This document shows positions 31,370 to 37,991 of a stretch of DNA of 59,760 nt, piece by piece. The stretch comes from a virus. The translations under genes and the position numbers were made by a program. The notes beneath the pieces were generated by a model. It saw only the letters and a program-made list of their open reading frames with translations, did no database searches and was not told the DNA's origin. The stretch is from positions 1 through 59,760 of the IMG/VR virus record IMGVR_UViG_3300036792_000097. One strand, written 5' to 3'. Numbering within the stretch: the first letter of the stretch is position 1; each line of letters begins with the position of its first letter.

Positions 31370-31720
31370 AGCCAGTAACATACAGTGCACATATCGTTGT
31401 ATATGCGCACATATACGTACATACACATACATGTGTGTATATACCACCACACACAGTGCACATACAGCAATGTCGTACTATAGCAGTACATACACATACA
31501 TACAGTGCACATACGTACATGTGTGTACATACCACTGTGTATACGTACATACCACCACATACAGTGCCATACATACCATTACCACCACACACTATGACAT
31601 ATGCATACATACCATCATGTATGTGTACATACCATCACATGTGTGTACATGTGCATCATTACCACCACACACCATGACATACAGGCACATACGTGCACAT
31701 GCCATAGCATACAGGCACAT
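31370..31720. repeat. Alternating purine-pyrimidine low-complexity tract
   Basis: The tract is built from ACATAC, GTGTGTACAT and ACCACCACA words, with a TACAGTGCACATA-like unit near 31381, 31454, 31501 and 31561. Long stretches alternate purine and pyrimidine, favouring Z-DNA. G is scarce on the plus strand from here to about 31970. No protein is likely to be encoded. Confidence 0.65.
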
Positions 31721-32029
31721 AGCAGGCAATCCAGGCATCGGTTGCAATCCCTGGCACAATGGCACAATCCACCGCAAGCCATGCCAATCCACCCAGCCAT
31801 GGACAATCCGGACATTGCCAGCCCACCCCACCACTGCCTGCATTCTAGAATCAATTCCAGAATCGCATTCCACCACCCAGGCATTTCTAGAATTCCATTC
31901 CACCATTCCACCGCAATTCTAGAATCGCATTCCACCACCCCGCCGCAATCCGGACATTTCATAATTTAACCCTCTTTTTTATGACACGTAACGCAGGGGA
32001 CGACCTGGAGACCGAATTCTCTCCCCGAC

Positions 32030-32539
32030 GTGTTTGACCCGTCGATGTCGAAATGCCCGATCACGAACAAAACTTCGAAAAATCTCGTGACCTGCGGCGA
32101 CTGTGAGCTGAGTACACAACGGTCGGCCCGTTTTTGCTGGGATCGCTTCAGCAGACGTGGTATCGTCGCGTTTGTGGCGGATTGGTACGTGAACTGCGCT
32201 GGCGGGTGCGGAAACCTCCTGAAAATGGGCACCCGGCGCTTCGAGCCGCCTGTGTGCCTGGAGTGCCGACGCCGCAGGGCTGTGCTTCTGTGTGGCTGGT
32301 GCAACATGCCGTTCCGTTCTCGGAGCCGTAGCCTGACGGCGCAGTACTGCTGCCGGAGCCATGCTATGCGCGGGATCTGGCTCGGTAGGCGGTTTTTCGG
32401 CGAAACGGAATTAGTTAGTTCCCAGAAGTGTTGGAAGGTACAAGCCAACTTCCAACGGTTTGGCGAAGTTGTTGGAAGTTCTGAGGAGGTGCAGTATGGA
32501 GTGCTCGGAGGAAGGCTGCGTCGAGGTCAGGGACGATGA
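32030..32539 (+). CDS. Cys-rich zinc-finger protein, up to 169 residues
   Basis: Several Cys pairs (CGDC, CLEC, CGWC and QYCCRSH) form two or three zinc ribbons. The middle CGWCNMPFRSRSRSLTAQYC resembles the zinc-ribbon in small phage HNH or regulatory proteins. The start is uncertain (GTG 32030 or ATG 32045) and no ribosome site is visible. The 3' end overlaps the next gene by 44 bases. As first gene of the late block it may be a regulator. Confidence 0.55.
   Translation: MFDPSMSKCPITNKTSKNLVTCGDCELSTQRSARFCWDRFSRRGIVAFVADWYVNCAGGCGNLLKMGTRRFEPPVCLECRRRRAVLLCGWCNMPFRSRSRSLTAQYCCRSHAMRGIWLGRRFFGETELVSSQKCWKVQANFQRFGEVVGSSEEVQYGVLGGRLRRGQGR
32431..32478. promoter_or_regulatory. TTGGAAG repeats upstream of gene at 32496
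   Basis: TTGGAAG at 32431 and 32472 and its inverse CTTCCAA at 32449 lie just before the start at 32496. Possible operator, inside the end of the preceding frame. Confidence 0.4.
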
Positions 32540-32945
32540 CGACGCCGCGCTGCGCGAGGGCTGGGACATGATCGAGGAGCAGCCGTTCTGCCCCCTTCAC
32601 AAGGCTCCGGCTGCTCATACGGCCCTGCTCAAGGCTGAAGACGACCGCTTGCGCGAGCGCGTTGCGGAACTTCGGGTGAGGAAAAACGCCGAGGCGGCCA
32701 AAAAGCACCTGAACCGCACGGAGTACCACGAATGGGATAAGTTCCAGGAGTCTCTGGCCGATTACCACAAGAAGCACGGAAAACTCGCGCCGAGGTCGCT
32801 CCGGACGATGGACCCGCGCCATTTCCTCGTGAACTTCAGGGTCAGCGGCCCGATCGACGTGGAGCTGGTGGCTGAAGCGCTGGAGAAGGCTGAAAAGGCG
32901 GCTGACGAGACCCGGAAGTGGCTGCTGGGGCGAATTGAGGGCTAG
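32496..32945 (+). CDS. Hypothetical 149-residue protein
   Basis: GAGGAGG lies six bases before ATG, a very strong ribosome site. The N-terminus has ECSEEGCVEV and QPFCPLHKAP, which may bind zinc. The middle is a charged coiled-coil-like helix (ADDRLRERVAEL-type). A terminator follows at once, so this unit is short. Confidence 0.68.
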   Translation: MECSEEGCVEVRDDDDAALREGWDMIEEQPFCPLHKAPAAHTALLKAEDDRLRERVAELRVRKNAEAAKKHLNRTEYHEWDKFQESLADYHKKHGKLAPRSLRTMDPRHFLVNFRVSGPIDVELVAEALEKAEKAADETRKWLLGRIEG

Positions 32946-32949
32946 ACGC

Positions 32950-32989
32950 GCGTAAGCCCCCTAACCACGGATGGTTAAGGGGCTTACGC
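32950..32989. terminator. Strong hairpin terminator
   Basis: An 11-bp stem (GCGTAAGCCCC / GGGGCTTACGC), one mismatch, then six more pairs close a CGGA loop. There is no T-run, so it may act with Rho. It follows the stop at 32945 and faces a leftward gene, so it can serve both directions. Confidence 0.7.
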
Positions 32990-33120
32990 TAGGGCCTCCT
33001 GAGTTGCCTACAGCTTCAATGCATCAGGAATTCCTTCCGCTGGGAGGCTTAGTGTCGCCTTCTCTTGCGACGCCTCCTGCATTGATGGGGTTTAGACCTC
33101 ACGTACTACTTCCTGTTCTG

Positions 33121-33360
33121 CTAGACGGTGTACTCGCTGGGCTCGTCGAGCACCCGGATGTCAAGGTTCCGTACCAGCTTGATGCCGCGCTGGCTGATCT
33201 GGTAGGTCTTCTTGCTCCAGCCGACGTGGACCAGGTACTTGGTTCCCGTGTTGACGGTTTCGTCGTCACCTACCTGGGCCTCGCCAGCGATCCGGCCGAC
33301 CACCTGGATAAGGGGCACATCCTGGTCTGCCAGCTTGCCGCTCCGTGCGGGTGGGGTCAT
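33121..33360 (-). CDS. Hypothetical 79-residue protein, isolated leftward gene
   Basis: GGAGG lies seven bases before ATG 33360. GTG 33363 and 33369 are alternatives. It reads VVGRIAGEAQVGDDETVNTG and TKYLVHVGWSKKTYQISQRG, a small beta domain. A direct repeat GTTACCTG lies upstream within 25 bases. Being a single gene opposed to the late block, it could be a regulator. Confidence 0.6.
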   Translation of the reverse strand: MTPPARSGKLADQDVPLIQVVGRIAGEAQVGDDETVNTGTKYLVHVGWSKKTYQISQRGIKLVRNLDIRVLDEPSEYTV

Positions 33361-33510
33361 CACTTTCACCTCCTCTCTTACTCTGGTACAGGTAACAACC
33401 AGGTAACGACGGAGAGCATTCCCCGGTCCCGGAAAATTTTTTCATGGGGTACAGTAGACGCATACCCGGCTGGCGGACACGCCCTGAGCACGGACGGCGG
33501 CTGGGGACAA

Positions 33511-33584
33511 CGCGGGATGGCGCAGTTCGGTAGCGCGGCGGGCTCATAACTCGCAGGTCACGGGTTCAAATCCCGTTCCCGCAA
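33511..33584 (+). tRNA. tRNA-Met (CAU), initiator-like
   Basis: All stems form: acceptor CGCGGGA/TCCCGCA, D stem GCGC/GCGC, anticodon stem GCGGG/CTCGC, T stem ACGGG/CCCGT. The anticodon is CAT at 33545-33547. C1 faces A72 without pairing, the hallmark of bacterial initiator tRNA. G29-G31 face C41, T40 and C39, close to the three G-C pairs of initiators. The typical A11-U24 pair is not present. CCA is not encoded. A TACAGT -10-like word lies about 60 bases upstream. Confidence 0.88.
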
Positions 33585-33585
33585 C

Positions 33586-33681
33586 GGTGCCAGTCAGTGC
33601 TCTTCGGGAGTACGCCGGAGACCGCGCTTCAAATGGGCGGGTGAAGGCTAGCGCGTAGCGGGCGCTCCGGTGGCTGGTACC
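33586..33681 (+). ncRNA. Folded RNA segment between tRNA and tmRNA-like RNA
   Basis: GGTGCCAG (33586-33593) pairs with CTGGTACC (33674-33681) over eight bases, one G-T. Inside are a hairpin GTGCTC-TTCGG-GAGTAC, a stem CCGGAG/CTCCGG, and a T-arm-like hairpin with a TTCAAAT loop near 33628-33634. It does not fold as a normal tRNA. It may be a remnant of one, part of a tRNA-like precursor or a separate small RNA. Confidence 0.4.
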
Positions 33682-33801
33682 ATGAGCGTTAGCCGGGGTT
33701 GGGACATCCTCGTGCGGCAAGCCGGACAAGGCAGACTCCCGGCCCCGCGAAAGCTAGCCACCGTGATCTGCCAGGTGAAACCGGCTAGCTGAAATCCCCA
33801 A

Positions 33802-33882
33802 GGGTCTGACGGGTTTTGACTGAGCGGAAGACCGCACGCGGAACGACTCAGGACCCCGGTTCGACTCCGGGCAGATCCACCA
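33802..33882 (+). ncRNA. Miniature tmRNA-like RNA (tRNA-like domain only)
   Basis: The 5' end GGGTCTGACGGGTTTTGAC resembles the start of actinobacterial tmRNA (GGGGCTGAACGGTTTCGAC in Mycobacterium). The 3' end, GGAC followed by a T-arm CCCGG-TTCGACT-CCGGG and CAGATCC-A-CCA, matches the tmRNA end, with CCA encoded. GGGTCTG pairs with CAGATCC (one G-T). As in tmRNA there is no D stem. CTGAG (33820-33824) and CTCAG (33847-33851) make a short P2-like helix. Only 22 bases lie between them, so the tag reading frame and pseudoknots are missing. No longer tmRNA with a matching 5' end is visible upstream. Confidence 0.65.
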
Positions 33883-33885
33883 TGG

Positions 33886-33891
33886 TAGGCT
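33886..33891 (+). promoter_or_regulatory. -10 element TAGGCT for leaderless gene at 33899
   Basis: TAGGCT starts four bases after the tmRNA-like CCA end and is followed by seven bases, then ATG 33899. Confidence 0.5.
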
Positions 33892-33898
33892 CCAGCGC

Positions 33899-34234
33899 AT
33901 GGGTAACACCTTTGACTTCGCCTGGGACTCTGCGCACCCGGCGTTCCGCATGAAGGAAGCACTGGACTACCTCAAGCGCCATACCACCAAGCCAGAGCAC
34001 ACGCGTTTCGTGCACCGCGTGGAGTTCTACAAAGGCGGCGGCTTCACCGGCGAGGACGGCAAGACTCTCTCCGGCTGTCACATGGTGGTCTACAGGTACG
34101 CGGCGAACGAGGACGGCCACAGGTTCATCTGCTGGCACGGGCTCAACGGCGAGGAAGGTCACCACGCTGCTATGGCCAAGCCGCTGACTTTCCCGCTGCC
34201 CGCCGGCCTGCCCTACAACCTGGACTTCCGCTGA
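33899..34234 (+). CDS. Hypothetical 111-residue protein
   Basis: Probably translated from a leaderless message (TAGGCT-N7-ATG). It is His/Phe-rich (FDFAWDSAHPAFRMKEALDY, HRFICWHGLNGEEGHH). No family is recognised. The stop shares a base with the next ATG (TGATG). Confidence 0.68.
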   Translation: MGNTFDFAWDSAHPAFRMKEALDYLKRHTTKPEHTRFVHRVEFYKGGGFTGEDGKTLSGCHMVVYRYAANEDGHRFICWHGLNGEEGHHAAMAKPLTFPLPAGLPYNLDFR

Positions 34235-34458
34235 TGTGCGTCAACTGCGGCCCCACGAACGGGTGCACGCCTGAGTGCGAGGCTGACCGCGCGAAGGTCG
34301 TGCAGGAAGTGCTCGCCCTGAGCATGGTCAGGCTGGCCGCCGAGCGAATCGGGAAGCTACAGGCCGGCCACCGGCTAGACCGCCTGGACCTGGCGGCACG
34401 GGACTTCCTGTTGCAGTTCGTCTACCAGATCCTGGACACAGCGGAGAACAAGCCGTGA
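34234..34458 (+). CDS. Small zinc-knuckle protein, 74 residues
   Basis: N-terminal CVNCGPTNGCTPEC is a four-Cys knuckle. The remainder is a long helix (LALSMVRLAAERIGKLQAG). The function is unknown. Confidence 0.6.
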   Translation: MCVNCGPTNGCTPECEADRAKVVQEVLALSMVRLAAERIGKLQAGHRLDRLDLAARDFLLQFVYQILDTAENKP

Positions 34459-34640
34459 GCGACGAGATCCGCAAGGCGGAGGCCGAGTTCAACGCAGCCG
34501 GAGCTGAAGTTAAGAAGGCGCTGCCCGGTAAGCCTGGGTTCGGGATCGAGAACCGTTACGGGCAGGCGTACCAGAAGCTGGTCAGGCTCGGCGTCAGGCC
34601 GCAGCTACGGCTGAAGCACCGGGAGGCGTCGCATGGCTGA
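34455..34640 (+). CDS. Hypothetical 61-residue basic protein
   Basis: GTG 34455 overlaps the preceding stop. Helical, Lys-rich (EAEFNAAGAEVKKALPGKPG). No family is recognised. Confidence 0.55.
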   Translation: MSDEIRKAEAEFNAAGAEVKKALPGKPGFGIENRYGQAYQKLVRLGVRPQLRLKHREASHG

Positions 34641-35106
34641 CACGATCAATCACCCGGACCACTACGGGGGCGACGAGCCGTACGAGGTGATCAAGGTGCT
34701 GCGTGCCTGGGACCTCGAACTCGCGCGCGGCTTCTGCTGGGGCAACCTGATCAAGTACACCGCCCGCGCCGGCAAGAAGGGCTCAGCGGTCGAGGACCGC
34801 AAGAAAGCCCAGTGGTACGCCGACGAGCTGGTGTCGATCGAAGCGGAGCTGGCAGGCAAGCCCTCCAAGATCGTCCGGGTCGCGGTTGACTACTCCCTGG
34901 TCACGATCGACTGGGTGAAGCGGACGTACCAGGTCGAGCGTGTCGGCGGCGGCGGTGCTGGCGGTGGTGGCGTGGGCACGATAACCATGACTAACGGCGG
35001 CAACACGGGAAGCTCGCACATCACCCACCACAATCACTCATTTCTTAATAACTGCGACCCCGGCTGTCCAGGCTGGGTAAACGGAGGGATGTATGGTGAA
35101 CTTTGA
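34633..35106 (+). CDS. DUF3310-domain protein, 157 residues
   Basis: The N-terminal 75 residues match DUF3310 of phages (NHPDHYGGDEPYEVIKVLRA, FCWGNLIKYTARAGKKG). DUF3310 proteins are sometimes called nucleotide kinase-like, but without firm proof. A Gly-rich linker (GGGGAGGGGVG) leads to a C-terminal tail with HITHHNHSFLNNC. Its place before DUF6378 and NDT-like genes suggests nucleotide metabolism. Confidence 0.72.
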   Translation: MADTINHPDHYGGDEPYEVIKVLRAWDLELARGFCWGNLIKYTARAGKKGSAVEDRKKAQWYADELVSIEAELAGKPSKIVRVAVDYSLVTIDWVKRTYQVERVGGGGAGGGGVGTITMTNGGNTGSSHITHHNHSFLNNCDPGCPGWVNGGMYGEL

Positions 35107-35695
35107 AGACTCGATCGCGCACGAGGCGCACAGCCTGGTCCACGGCGACCGCGCCAAGTCCTACGGGCACCCCAGGTTCGACTTCCGCATCATCGCGAAG
35201 GTCTGGTCGGGCCTGATGCAGGATCTGCTGAAGGACGGCGCGGAGTTGGACGAGTACCGGGTCGCGGTGATGATGTCCGGGCTCAAGCTCTGCCGCCTGG
35301 TAAAGTCCCCTGCGCACCACGACTCGCGGGTAGACACCATCGGCTACATGCTGACGATGGAGCGCCTGGACGAGCCTGACCTGGAAGACCCTGCCGTCGT
35401 TGACGCTGCTATCAAGGCGTACACGACTGGGGAGTACGGCAGCACGCCCGTGGATGACGGCCCGAGTGTGGAGTACAAGCACGAGCCCCCGGTCGCGTTC
35501 ACCTACATTGCGCCTGACGGGCGCGAGTACAAGAGCGACTTCAAGCTCCAGGAAGACCAGGCCGTATGGTCAGGAAACCTGGGTAACCCCAGTGAAAACG
35601 ACGTGGCTGTCGCCCAGGATGTCCTTGCCCGGCGGCAGGCGTTCCACGACCAGGAGGCAGCGAAGCTGCTGAAGAAGGGCCCGCGCAATGGGTAA
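35093..35695 (+). CDS. DUF6378-like protein, 200 residues
   Basis: GGAGGG lies upstream of ATG. The N-terminal 90 residues (LVHGDRAKSYGHPRFDF, VAVMMSGLKLCRLVKSP and DTIGYMLTMERL) match a small helical phage domain that commonly lies beside DUF3310 genes. The C-terminal half is acidic and looks flexible. The function is unknown. Confidence 0.68.
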   Translation: MVNFEDSIAHEAHSLVHGDRAKSYGHPRFDFRIIAKVWSGLMQDLLKDGAELDEYRVAVMMSGLKLCRLVKSPAHHDSRVDTIGYMLTMERLDEPDLEDPAVVDAAIKAYTTGEYGSTPVDDGPSVEYKHEPPVAFTYIAPDGREYKSDFKLQEDQAVWSGNLGNPSENDVAVAQDVLARRQAFHDQEAAKLLKKGPRNG

Positions 35696-36227
35696 GTACC
35701 AGATCTGGCTCGACGCGCCGCTGATGCCGGGGAACTTCCGGCCGATATCGGGCACCTACTACTCATGGAACAACCTCTACCTCGGCAACAAGATGACCGG
35801 CAAGCCGTTCTTCAATGCGCCCTGGTTCGACGCCTCTACTAAGGTGCTGCTGTCGTTCCCCACCGTGCAAGCCGTGTTCAACCCGGCGCAGCATGACAGG
35901 GACCTCGGGCTCGACCCGATGAAGTGCCCTACCGGCTCGCCGGAGGAGTCCCGCGTGTTCGGTATCCCGGTGGGCAAGTGCCTGGCCGATGACTGGGCGT
36001 GGATCGCGGCATCGAGCAGCGGCATGATCGCCGGGCCCTCCTGGCACGACAGCCCCGGTACCATCAGCGAGATCGCCTGCCACCAGGCACTGCGGCTCCC
36101 GGTCTGGGAGTACCAGGTCTTCTGTGCCTACTGGGACAAGGACCACTTGTACGAGATGGCGCTCCCGCCGATTATGGAGCTAGGAGGGCCTAAGCCTTCT
36201 GCCAAGTACTCCCGCGCGAGGGTGTAA
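35688..36227 (+). CDS. DUF4406 / nucleoside 2-deoxyribosyltransferase-like protein
   Basis: The segment CLADDWAWIAASSSGMIAGP, then WHDSPGTISEIACHQALRLP, has the D-W...S.G...E pattern of DUF4406/NDT-like proteins, which transfer or hydrolyse deoxyribose from nucleosides. The N-terminal 100 residues are not recognised. With the DUF3310, DUF6378 and MazG-like genes it would adjust nucleotide pools. Confidence 0.55.
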   Translation: MGKYQIWLDAPLMPGNFRPISGTYYSWNNLYLGNKMTGKPFFNAPWFDASTKVLLSFPTVQAVFNPAQHDRDLGLDPMKCPTGSPEESRVFGIPVGKCLADDWAWIAASSSGMIAGPSWHDSPGTISEIACHQALRLPVWEYQVFCAYWDKDHLYEMALPPIMELGGPKPSAKYSRARV

Positions 36228-36421
36228 TGGACGACGACTACGACGGGCTGGTATGCGAGTGCCTGAGCGGGATGACAAGTTCCACGCCGAGTACATTCCG
36301 CCCCCTCCGCCGGCTCCGGGCAAGATTGTCGTCCGGGCTCCCATTGACAGCAGGGGCCGTCCGATCTGCCCTGACCTCCATCTGTTGCCGGAACAAGCCG
36401 ACCAGCTTAGGAATGCGCTAG
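36227..36421 (+). CDS. Short frame starting MDDDYDGLVCECLSG, possibly frameshifted
   Basis: ATG 36227 shares a base with the previous TAA and has GAGGGTG upstream, so it should be initiated. After about 15 residues the sequence becomes Arg/Ser/Leu-rich and unlike a natural protein, while the +2 frame (36253-36465) becomes convincing. Either two overlapping genes or a frameshifted single gene is present. Confidence 0.4.
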   Translation: MDDDYDGLVCECLSGMTSSTPSTFRPLRRLRARLSSGLPLTAGAVRSALTSICCRNKPTSLGMR

Positions 36422-36465
36422 ACCAGGCACTGCTGGACTATCTCGAAAGCACTACCAAGTCGTAG
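36253..36465 (+). CDS. Hypothetical 70-residue protein
   Basis: The body (DKFHAEYIPPPPPAPGKIVV, LHLLPEQADQLRNALDQALL) looks natural, but ATG 36253 lacks a ribosome site. The real N-terminus may come from the frame starting at 36227. The stop UAG is the TAG of the TAGCCT -10 element of the next gene. Confidence 0.5.
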   Translation: MRVPERDDKFHAEYIPPPPPAPGKIVVRAPIDSRGRPICPDLHLLPEQADQLRNALDQALLDYLESTTKS

Positions 36466-36468
36466 CCT
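36463..36468 (+). promoter_or_regulatory. -10 element TAGCCT overlapping a UAG stop
   Basis: TAGCCT is followed by six bases and ATG 36475. Its first three bases are the stop codon of the preceding gene. Confidence 0.5.
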
Positions 36469-36474
36469 TGGGCT

Positions 36475-36918
36475 ATGGCTAATTACCCGCGCTGGGATCA
36501 GGCGACAGGCCCGGTTAAGTGCTGCTCATGCCGTCAGCCGATCGCGCCGGGTCAGGACATCTACCTCAAGTCCAAGGGCGTCTACTACTGCGCCAGTGCC
36601 GACTGCGGCTTCGCCCAGGAGAACGCCGGGGACGGTGTTAAGCAGGGGGGCATCGAGGAGGCGCTGCTGCGTGACCTGGAGGAGTTTCCGGGTGAGGCAG
36701 CGGACACCACGCTCGCCAAGTCAGCGCTGTACATGGCGCGGCAACTGGACGGCGGCGAGGTCGGCCCTCGTGAGGTCACCCAGTACACCAAGGAAATCCG
36801 GCTGAACCTCCTCCAGATCCGTGACCTGTACCCGCCGGCTGAGGACGGGGACGACACCGAGGACCGCCGCGAGAGGCTGGCCGAGCGTCGGCGTCGCGAG
36901 AACGGGTCAGGAATATAA
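36475..36918 (+). CDS. Candidate small terminase subunit, 147 residues
   Basis: An N-terminal zinc ribbon (CCSCRQPIAPG, YYCASADCGF) is followed by helices ending in LYMARQLDGGEVGPREVTQY and IRLNLLQIRDLYPP with an Arg-rich tail. The C-terminal helices recall the assembly region of actinophage small terminases. It is 2 kb before terL. A different zinc-binding role is equally possible. Confidence 0.4.
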   Translation: MANYPRWDQATGPVKCCSCRQPIAPGQDIYLKSKGVYYCASADCGFAQENAGDGVKQGGIEEALLRDLEEFPGEAADTTLAKSALYMARQLDGGEVGPREVTQYTKEIRLNLLQIRDLYPPAEDGDDTEDRRERLAERRRRENGSGI

Positions 36919-36945
36919 CCTCACGTCCCAGGCGTTATCTGGACT

Positions 36946-37167
36946 ATGACAAGTGAGGAGATAATCACCTGGCTGCGCACACCGGACGGTGAGGCGTGGT
37001 CCAGGCAACGCATAAAGCTCGCCAGGAAACTGGGCGCTGAGGTTGTAGAGGACGAGCTGTACCCGTTCCTCAACTCCGGCCCTGTGGACTACGGCGACGA
37101 CGAGGAGTACGACCGCGTGCTCGGGTTCTTCTCCCTCAAGGAACCGGACCCGGAGGAGTGCTCATGA
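36946..37167 (+). CDS. Hypothetical 73-residue acidic protein
   Basis: TTATCT with five bases before ATG suggests a leaderless start. The sequence is helical at first (EIITWLRTPDGEAWSRQR), then acidic. No family is recognised. Confidence 0.6.
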   Translation: MTSEEIITWLRTPDGEAWSRQRIKLARKLGAEVVEDELYPFLNSGPVDYGDDEEYDRVLGFFSLKEPDPEECS

Positions 37168-37370
37168 GCGACTTCGACTTCACGGACGCTGACGTACTGC
37201 CCTGTCCCTGCCACGGTACGGGCTTCCTCGGCCGTGAGTGGCTGGAGAGCCGCGATCCGAGGTGCACGTGCTACGTCCAGAGCGATGACTTTGTGAACTT
37301 GCTTCACACCATAGACTGCGACTCGATCCCCTGCCCGTTCTGTCCCGCAGAGAAAGGCAACGATGCCTAG
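37164..37370 (+). CDS. Cys-rich zinc protein, 68 residues
   Basis: GGAGGAG precedes ATG 37164, which overlaps the previous stop. CPCHGTGFLG and CPFCPAEKG are DnaJ-like zinc knuckles. A GTGAA-N5-TTCAC palindrome lies inside the gene at 37293. Confidence 0.62.
   Translation: MSDFDFTDADVLPCPCHGTGFLGREWLESRDPRCTCYVQSDDFVNLLHTIDCDSIPCPFCPAEKGNDA
37293..37307. promoter_or_regulatory. GTGAA-N5-TTCAC palindrome inside gene
   Basis: GTGAACTTGCTTCAC flanked by T and A. Perfect family member within the coding region, 70 bases before the next gene starts. Confidence 0.6.
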
Positions 37371-37527
37371 CTTCACGGCGGACCTTACGCCCTCCTGGAC
37401 GATGAACCGTCACCCCTGGTGCGTGTTCCAGCACACGGCGCAGGGTACTGAGTTCCCCATCCTTTACCTGAATTCGCCGGAAGCCGCTATCAAGATTGCG
37501 ATGATACTGAATGATGACCAGTCTTAG
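37363..37527 (+). CDS. Hypothetical 54-residue protein
   Basis: ATG 37363 overlaps the previous gene by eight bases. The sequence HPWCVFQHTAQGTEFPILYL has a small beta-domain look. No family is recognised. Confidence 0.55.
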   Translation: MPSFTADLTPSWTMNRHPWCVFQHTAQGTEFPILYLNSPEAAIKIAMILNDDQS

Positions 37528-37810
37528 GACGCGCCGGCTGCTGATCTGCGTCTACTACCAGAGCCCGTGGGACCGCCTGTCCGGCTTCTTCTGGGGTGTG
37601 AAGAAAGATAACACCTTGCGCTGGGAGATCCCCGCTAACCCGCGCGGCGTGAAGTGGGTGCTCGCCAAGCTCGGTGACTGGACGGACAAGCGTGATCATG
37701 CCTGGCGGGAGAAGTATGCTCAAGCTAGCAAGAACCCTCCGGACAGGTGGAAGAGGCGCACGGGCGATGATCGAGAAGCATGTCGTTTACCGGGCCGTGC
37801 GGCGCATTGA
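37514..37810 (+). CDS. Hypothetical 98-residue basic protein
   Basis: Two ATGs (37511, 37514) start in the end of the previous gene. LLICVYYQSPWDRLSGFFWG is followed by a Lys/Arg-rich second half. The C-terminal 15 residues overlap the next gene. No family is recognised. Confidence 0.55.
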   Translation: MTSLRTRRLLICVYYQSPWDRLSGFFWGVKKDNTLRWEIPANPRGVKWVLAKLGDWTDKRDHAWREKYAQASKNPPDRWKRRTGDDREACRLPGRAAH

Positions 37811-37991
37811 GAAGAGGGCAGCGGTGCCGCTGGTAGGAGGATGCCTGTACGAGGCGGTAGCCCTTACCTTCAGGCATCCCCGGACGCCCCCGATCACACG
37901 CTGGGCGCACAACCACAAGGTCACGGCTTCCGTCGCCGGCATCCTGCTCGTCCTGCACATCTGGTTCTACGAGCCCCCGGCCGATGTTTAA
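37767..37991 (+). CDS. Single-pass membrane protein, 74 residues
   Basis: A basic N-terminal half (YRAVRRIEKRAAVPLVGG) precedes one C-terminal hydrophobic helix (VTASVAGILLVLHIWFY). No family is recognised. Confidence 0.55.
   Translation: MIEKHVVYRAVRRIEKRAAVPLVGGCLYEAVALTFRHPRTPPITRWAHNHKVTASVAGILLVLHIWFYEPPADV

Larger units (their letters stand above)
29625..32029. other. 2.4 kb non-coding divergent region
   Basis: No convincing gene is seen. The longer open frames here have low-complexity or atypical composition. The DNA is visibly richer in A and T than the rest. It separates the whole leftward block from the whole rightward late block, so both sets of promoters probably fire from it. 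It contains direct repeats (30089-30144), operator-like palindromes (30751, 30854), perfect palindromes (30894-30939), recurring CGGACATT words (30686, 30957, 31099, 31809, 31961) and a purine-pyrimidine repeat tract. Confidence 0.7.

Noticed and set aside
31370-31720. CRISPR array
   Set aside because: The repeats are short and irregular with no constant spacer length, and no cas gene is present.
31272-31922. 216-residue frame rich in Thr, His, Tyr and Cys
   Set aside because: It is a translation of the ACATAC-type repeat tract. The opposite strand is equally open, so it is low-complexity DNA and not a gene.
33586-33681. Selenocysteine tRNA (a TTCAAAT loop and 8-bp outer stem suggest it)
   Set aside because: The anticodon-like stem has mismatches, no T-arm lies next to the outer stem, and no other selenocysteine gene is present.
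33802-33882. Reading this as an ordinary tRNA or a tRNA with an intron
   Set aside because: Only 11 bases separate acceptor stem and next helix, so no D stem can form, and no 7-base anticodon loop exists. Both ends match tmRNA instead.
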